Part shown: positions 6,756 to 10,625 of the stretch, one piece after another | Layout of the letters: each line of letters begins with the position of its first letter | Position numbering within the stretch: position 1 is the first letter of the stretch | Origin: Acidobacteriota bacterium | GTDB taxonomy: Bacteria; Acidobacteriota; Terriglobia; Terriglobales; Acidobacteriaceae | Direction of reading: 5' to 3' | Assembly: GCA_028873155.1 (NCBI GenBank) | Contig: JAGWML010000096.1 | Coordinates: 1 to 10,625, forward strand | DNA: 10,625 nt | Notes under the pieces: model-generated | Database searches by the model: none | What the model saw: only the letters and a program-made list of their open reading frames with translations | What the model was told of the DNA's origin: nothing | Translations under genes and position numbers: made by a program

Positions 6756-8678
6756 TCAGGCAGGCACAGAGGCCGCAGGGCACAGCGGAGCTTCGGTTCC
6801 CCAGTCCTCCGTCCGCCGCGTCACAGTCAGCACCGTAATATCGTCGTCCTGGCCAAAATCGATGGCGGCTTGCGCCAGAGCCTCCGCGCCTGCGCCGCTC
6901 ATCGCTTGCGTCCGATCAAAGCCGAAGAGCTCGCCGGTGGAATTCCGCGCCTCCACAACGCCGTCGGAGACAAATGTCAGCGACTCGTCGAGGTCCAGCG
7001 TGAACTGCCGTTCTTCATACTCTGCGTGGGGATCAATACCCAGCGGGAGCCCTGCTGCGACAGACATCTCAACCCCTGCTTTGTATGGCGATAGATGACC
7101 GGCGTTGACCAGTGTCACCGTCCCGTCCCGCCCGATCTGCGCCACGCAGCAGGTCACGAAGCCGTCCTGGATCTGGCCCACTAGTCCGCGGTTCAACGCG
7201 ACCAGAATTCGCGCGGGCGGCAGCGCGGGCATGGTTCGCAGCGCTCCGATCATTGCGGAGACGGTCATCGCCGCCTTGAGCCCCTTGCCGCTCACATCCC
7301 CCACAACCACCAGCACGCCACCGTCCGCTCCGGGCAGCACGCGGAAGAAATCCCCGCCCACCCGGGTCGCCGGAGCGTAGACGCTTTCAATCCTGAACCC
7401 CGGCACATCCCCGGCGGGAGACACCAGCCGCTGCTGCACCTCGCGCGCGGCGTCAAACTCGACGCGCAGCTCATCCCTTGCGCGCCACCCAGCCCATGCG
7501 CGCTGGCCCAGCATCGCGAACAGCGCAAACTCGCAGAGAAAGAGAGACAGTCCGAAATAGGTCTCATCGAACGGCCCAATGTGAACGCTGTGCAGGTGCC
7601 CGAAATTCTGGAGCAGGTCCGTGACTGGAATGACGATCATCGCGACGGCAAACAAGCGGTTTGCCCGTCTCGCGATCAGCGCCCAGAGATTCACCAGGAG
7701 CTGAATCGAATCAAAGCAAGTGAGTGCCGGCAGCATGGCCACCTGCGACCAGAAGACGATCGGCGAGGGATGAACAGCAAGACTCAGAGTCAGAAAGGCT
7801 GCATTGCAGATTGCCCACGAAGCCTTGTACAGGCGCTTCAAAGCGAGAGCGCGCAGGCCATGAACAGTCCACACAAGTTCGACTGTCGCCGCCATGGAAA
7901 GCGCCTGCAATCCTACATAGCCAAGGGTGTAGGCCCACGACGGAGCCGGAATGAGTCCAAGGCTGACCGAAGCACCCCAAAGCGGCATGAGCGAAGTTGC
8001 AATTAACATCCAACTGCATATCAGCAGGTCGCGCCCGCCGGCCCCGCGCCAGAAGGCGAGCAGGCCGATGCCCAAAAGTAAGATGAAGGAGTTGAGAGCC
8101 AGATCAGGACCCGCTTTTATCCAGGCCGCAGAACGATCCGCACGCAGCGCCAGATGCAGGTTCCGGCTTTCGTCGATGGCAAATACGGCGGTAGCTCCGG
8201 CTTGCGGGCGAACCCCCGGCGGATACCAAGCTCTCAACGTCACGACTGCATTCGTTCCCCGTTCAGCCAAGTCAGGAGGTAAATCAAGGACAGCGTCTCT
8301 TGCGAAAGCAAGCGGCACCCCGCGGGGAGGCAGCTCGCCTTGACGGCCTACAGACACACCATTCACAAACACTTCATCGGCAATGAGAAAGGAGCTCTGT
8401 TGGCTGATGCGTACGGCGAGCGGGTCTGAGGAGAGGACGGGTAGTCGTACCCGAATCCAGACCATGCTTTTGGAGTCAGAGGATGGCGCCGGCCAGCGGC
8501 CATCCGGCGCCGACGGCCATGCGCTGTCGTCGAAATTTGGATCGGCCCAGCGCACGTCGTCGCCGAAGTGGTAGCGAATCCCCGTTGCAGCAGGCGCCTG
8601 AGCTCGCGACTGAGGCACGCAAGCGGCAATGAGGTAGACAAGCGCAATCCAGAGAGTGGCCGTCCTGCGGTGATGCAT
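6756..8678 (-). CDS. Membrane sensor PP2C phosphatase: exported beta-domain, seven TM helices, SpoIIE domain
   Basis: The 640-residue protein has four parts. Residues 1-27 are a signal peptide (LIAAC gives a weak lipobox alternative). Residues about 36-170 are an exported beta-sandwich reminiscent of galactose-binding or 7TMR-DISM domains (WADPNFDDSAWP, MVWIRVRLPV, DEVFVNGVSVG). Seven hydrophobic helices span about 192-392. A linker helix (FDAAREVQQRLVSP) leads to a SpoIIE/PP2C domain at 425-620. Catalytic acids are D443 (VGGDFF), D461 (GDVSGKG), D572 (VSDGVVE) and D611-613, with NAGH at 525-528. It should sense an extracellular cue and dephosphorylate a STAS protein, plausibly the one encoded downstream. 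Start is uncertain: ATG 8678 gives a clean signal peptide and TATGCT 7 nt upstream; ATG 8690 and ATG 8762 (GGGAG 4 nt upstream) are alternatives. It lies 87 bp before the RsbU-like gene. Confidence 0.88.
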   Translation of the reverse strand: MHHRRTATLWIALVYLIAACVPQSRAQAPAATGIRYHFGDDVRWADPNFDDSAWPSAPDGRWPAPSSDSKSMVWIRVRLPVLSSDPLAVRISQQSSFLIADEVFVNGVSVGRQGELPPRGVPLAFARDAVLDLPPDLAERGTNAVVTLRAWYPPGVRPQAGATAVFAIDESRNLHLALRADRSAAWIKAGPDLALNSFILLLGIGLLAFWRGAGGRDLLICSWMLIATSLMPLWGASVSLGLIPAPSWAYTLGYVGLQALSMAATVELVWTVHGLRALALKRLYKASWAICNAAFLTLSLAVHPSPIVFWSQVAMLPALTCFDSIQLLVNLWALIARRANRLFAVAMIVIPVTDLLQNFGHLHSVHIGPFDETYFGLSLFLCEFALFAMLGQRAWAGWRARDELRVEFDAAREVQQRLVSPAGDVPGFRIESVYAPATRVGGDFFRVLPGADGGVLVVVGDVSGKGLKAAMTVSAMIGALRTMPALPPARILVALNRGLVGQIQDGFVTCCVAQIGRDGTVTLVNAGHLSPYKAGVEMSVAAGLPLGIDPHAEYEERQFTLDLDESLTFVSDGVVEARNSTGELFGFDRTQAMSGAGAEALAQAAIDFGQDDDITVLTVTRRTEDWGTEAPLCPAASVPA

Positions 8679-8685
8679 GGGAAAG

Positions 8686-8691
8686 AGCATA
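8686..8691 (-). promoter_or_regulatory. Candidate -10 box TATGCT for a leaderless sensor phosphatase mRNA
   Basis: On the minus strand TATGCT is followed by exactly seven bases and ATG 8678, the same geometry as before the M24 gene. No Shine-Dalgarno is present before 8678. No convincing -35 is seen. Confidence 0.3.
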
Positions 8692-8865
8692 CAGAGTTTG
8701 CGCAAGACCCATCGCAGGAATTTGCGAACGCCGATGCACACTCCAATGAGCCGCTTCGGCATCGTTCTCCCGATGAATTTTCGTCCACGAAGACATCCAT
8801 CTTTCCTCAAAGCCACTCCAAAGAAGCGAGAACGCAGGGTTGGTATGTCGGAGAGGGAGTTTGCG

Positions 8866-9618
8866 ATGCGATGCCCATGGATCAGCCTTGCCATAGTCTT
8901 GCTGCCTCTTGCAGTGATGGCGCAGTCTGTCGTCCCTGCAGGCACCATCCTCCCCATCAGCCTCGATGCCAGCCTGAACGGAGCCAAAGTGCAACCGGGC
9001 CAGGCCGTCCGGGCCACTCTCATGCAGTCCATTCCCGGCACGCGCATTCACCGTGGCGCCAGGGTCCTGGGCACAGTGCTGCGCGCGGAGCCGGGCGGCT
9101 CGCAGATTGCTTTGCGTTTCGACACGATCCGCATGCATGGGCAGACACTACCCATCCGAACCAGCCTCCGTGCACTTGCGTCCTTTCTTGAGGTGGAAGG
9201 AGCGCAGATGCCGGAGGAGATGGCCATTCGCGGCACGACGCCGGAGACCGCGACGACCGAACAGATTGGCGGCGACCAGGTCTACCGCGGAGGCGGGCCG
9301 GTGACGGCCGGGCTGCAGGTGGTGGGCACGCCCGCGCCGAACGGCGTTCTGGCCGCGCCACGCGTCAGCCCCGGCCAGCCGTGCCGCGCGGCCGTGGCTG
9401 GCAATGACCGGCCGCAGGCGCTGTGGGTCTTTTCGACGGATGCCTGCGGCATTTACGGCTACCCGCAACTGCGCATCCGGCATGCCGGACGAACCGATCC
9501 CGAGGGTGTCATTGTTCTTGTCAGTGACAAGAACAAGGTCCTGCTGCGCAGCGGAACGGGAATGCTGTTGCGAGTTCTTGAACCGCAGAGTGCGCAGGTC
9601 CGGGGCTCCAGCTTGTGA
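8866..9618 (+). CDS. Exported protein of unknown function, acidobacterial type
   Basis: This is a 250-residue protein with a signal peptide (residues 1-19, core ISLAIVLLPLAVMA, then QS). The mature N-terminus, VVPAGTILPISLDASLNGAKVQPGQAVRATLMQSIPG, followed by HRGARVLGTVL, is a beta-rich segment that I recognise from many exported acidobacterial proteins. It resembles the 'IPAGTxIPVxL...' opening of TrbI/VirB10-like beta domains; this is similarity of style, not proof. A low-complexity Gly/Thr segment (about 122-146) separates it from a C-terminal beta domain with two cysteines (C173 and C194, possible disulphide) and DKNKVLLRSGTGMLLRVL near the end. ATG 8866 has GGGAG 6 nt upstream and starts the signal peptide; longer in-frame starts lack both. 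It is divergent from the sensor phosphatase gene. Confidence 0.78.
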   Translation: MRCPWISLAIVLLPLAVMAQSVVPAGTILPISLDASLNGAKVQPGQAVRATLMQSIPGTRIHRGARVLGTVLRAEPGGSQIALRFDTIRMHGQTLPIRTSLRALASFLEVEGAQMPEEMAIRGTTPETATTEQIGGDQVYRGGGPVTAGLQVVGTPAPNGVLAAPRVSPGQPCRAAVAGNDRPQALWVFSTDACGIYGYPQLRIRHAGRTDPEGVIVLVSDKNKVLLRSGTGMLLRVLEPQSAQVRGSSL

Positions 9619-9673
9619 TGGCCGCAGCCCGCAGAAGCGCGGCATGTCTGGCTACAACCGATGCCCCGCTGCC

Positions 9674-10429
9674 TCAGAAAGTCTGAATCTTGTCGAGCTT
9701 GCCATTGACAAAATGCAACACCCAGCGTTGGCCATCTTTCAGGTAGTACCAGGTCTCTCGAAGCGAGCTGTCGGTGCTGTCGTCGATCTTCTTCTGCTCC
9801 GGCTCACCGAAGCTCAACATGACCATCTGATAGGTCATTCCCTGGATAACGGTGTGCGACTCGATGGCGGCCTTGTCGTCTGCCGGCATCTGCTGGGTTT
9901 CAACCGCGCCCTCAATTTCACTCACATCCAGAATGCGCGACATGAACTTGAGGAACATTGCCGGCTGCAGGTCGAGGTCCGTCACCGGCGCCTGGTAGCG
10001 GAAGTTGATGCGCGAACCGCCGGCGCGTTTGAAGCCTGCATTCACCTTGTTTGCGTGATTGCTCCCCCGACGTCCCTCGCCGCCCCCGCCCAGGTGAATC
10101 TCAACCTTGTCACTATCGACCTTGACGTTGGTGATGATGACGTCCTCACCCTTTTCGATGCCTACGCCCTTGGCTTTGAGCCACTTAGTCAGGCCCTGAA
10201 GGTCAATTCCGCGGTCGTCGGAGCGCTTGCCGTTGGGCGCCACGTAATAGATGTCGATGCCTTCTTTATAGGCAGGCATGTCCATCAGTGGTTTGACTTC
10301 TTTACCGAGCAGGTCTTTGTTGAGCGCGGCCTGCGCGTCTGCTGAAGCCTCCGAGCGCAGACGAGGGGCGGCGGCAACCAGAAGCGTTGCACAGCCAAGG
10401 CAGATCAAGAATGTGCGCAAGTGAAACAT
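9674..10429 (-). CDS. Exported protein with C-terminal SmpA/OmlA-like domain
   Basis: This is a 251-residue protein. Residues 1-30 are a signal peptide or N-terminal anchor (hydrophobic core FLICLGCATLLVAAA). Residues about 35-185 are not recognised; they include DIYYVAPNGKRSDDRG and a Gly-rich, positively charged loop (GGGGEGRRGSNH, 114-125). Residues about 196-251 (IQGMTYQMVMLSFGEPEQKK, ETWYYLKDGQRWVLHFVNGKLDKIQTF) follow the SmpA/OmlA (BamE-like) pattern 'GMtxxqVxxxlGxP ... W.Y ... F.nGkl..i'. Such domains bind other envelope proteins, but here there is no lipobox, and a Bam role is not implied. ATG 10429 is preceded by GGAGGA at 4 nt, the strongest ribosome site of the window. The gene is convergent with the exported protein before it, 55 bp away. 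Confidence 0.8.
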   Translation of the reverse strand: MFHLRTFLICLGCATLLVAAAPRLRSEASADAQAALNKDLLGKEVKPLMDMPAYKEGIDIYYVAPNGKRSDDRGIDLQGLTKWLKAKGVGIEKGEDVIITNVKVDSDKVEIHLGGGGEGRRGSNHANKVNAGFKRAGGSRINFRYQAPVTDLDLQPAMFLKFMSRILDVSEIEGAVETQQMPADDKAAIESHTVIQGMTYQMVMLSFGEPEQKKIDDSTDSSLRETWYYLKDGQRWVLHFVNGKLDKIQTF

Positions 10430-10625
10430 ACTTTCCTCCGGGTTGATTTGTGCTTTGTTTGTCGCTTGTGTATGCCGGGCAATCGTGCCTGGAAGCGCAG
10501 AATCTGCTTCGCCCGCGCGAGCGCACCCTGGCGCTCGAGGAGAGCACTGCGCTCGCGCCCATCGAATTGGCATCGTCATCGGGTCGTTCTTACCGGTCCG
10601 GCGCACAGCCACACTAGCTCAGCCG
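10430..10625. other. Upstream non-coding region at the right edge
   Basis: These 196 bp hold the ribosome site of the OmlA-like gene, the inverted repeat at 10515-10558 and a weaker imperfect hairpin near 10474-10491 (CCGGGCA / TGCCTGG). I see no convincing promoter pair and no gene. The in-frame extension of the minus-strand gene to 10612 lacks a ribosome site. Confidence 0.5.
10515..10558. repeat. Perfect 11-bp inverted repeat upstream of the OmlA-like gene
   Basis: GCGCGAGCGCA (10515-10525) and TGCGCTCGCGC (10548-10558) are exact reverse complements, separated by 22 nt. Within the loop, GCGCTCG at 10531-10537 repeats part of the right arm, so the left arm can also form a tighter 7-bp hairpin with a 6-nt loop. 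The element lies 86 bp upstream of ATG 10429. There is no T-run on either side. It could be an operator, a 5' leader structure, or the end of a minus-strand transcript from beyond the window. Confidence 0.55.

Noticed and set aside
9619..9673. Bidirectional terminator in the convergent gap
   Set aside because: Only 4-5 bp stems with bulges (GCCGC/GCGGC, GGCAT/ATGCC) and no T-run; not enough to call an intrinsic terminator.
9404..10345. Plus-strand open frame (313 codons) across the two convergent exported-protein genes
   Set aside because: It overlaps the end of one supported gene and most of another, and its product has no signal or domain.
1..10625. Mobile elements, CRISPR arrays, tRNA or rRNA genes, phage or defence genes
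   Set aside because: No transposase or integrase motif, regularly spaced repeats, tRNA-like cloverleaf or rRNA stretch was seen on either strand by eye.

Overview
The window is about 10.6 kb of moderately GC-rich, densely coded bacterial chromosome. Protein style suggests an acidobacterium of the Terriglobales type (Terriglobus, Granulicella, Edaphobacter, Acidobacterium and relatives). This is judged from recognition of the families, not from a search. Pointers are a TadG-like protein with a C-terminal Asn-Gly repeat region, small TadE proteins, a sensor phosphatase with an exported beta-domain, seven membrane helices and a PP2C domain, and lineage-typical exported proteins with few relatives elsewhere. 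There is no RNA gene, transposon, integrase, CRISPR array or other sign of recent transfer.

Region 1 (1-2088, plus strand) is the end of a Tad/Flp-type pilus gene group: a TadG-like protein entering from beyond the left edge, then two TadE-like minor pseudopilins. The spacing is 5 bp and then 86 bp, so the three are probably co-transcribed. All three products are cysteine-bearing and would be exported.

Region 2 (2138-8678, minus strand) is a run of eight genes in one direction. In transcription order they are: a membrane sensor phosphatase (SpoIIE/PP2C), a soluble RsbU-like PP2C phosphatase, an RsbW-like anti-sigma kinase, an RsbV-like STAS anti-anti-sigma factor, an M24 Xaa-Pro-type metallopeptidase, an exported NTF2-like protein, a small polytopic membrane protein, and a 59-residue membrane protein. 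The four signalling genes form a complete partner-switching module: two phosphatases could feed one kinase/antagonist pair. No sigma factor or other output protein is encoded here, so the target must lie elsewhere. The phosphatase-kinase pair shares an ATGA overlap, and the last two membrane genes share a TGATG overlap.

Region 3 (8679-10625) has an exported protein of unknown function divergent from the sensor phosphatase, and convergent to it a second exported protein ending in a SmpA/OmlA-like domain. A strong 11-bp inverted repeat lies upstream of the latter.

Translation starts fall into two classes. Most genes have a clear Shine-Dalgarno sequence. The sensor phosphatase and the M24 peptidase have none; instead each has a TANNNT box exactly 7 nt before an ATG, which suggests leaderless transcripts. 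No stretch over 300 bp lacks a gene.
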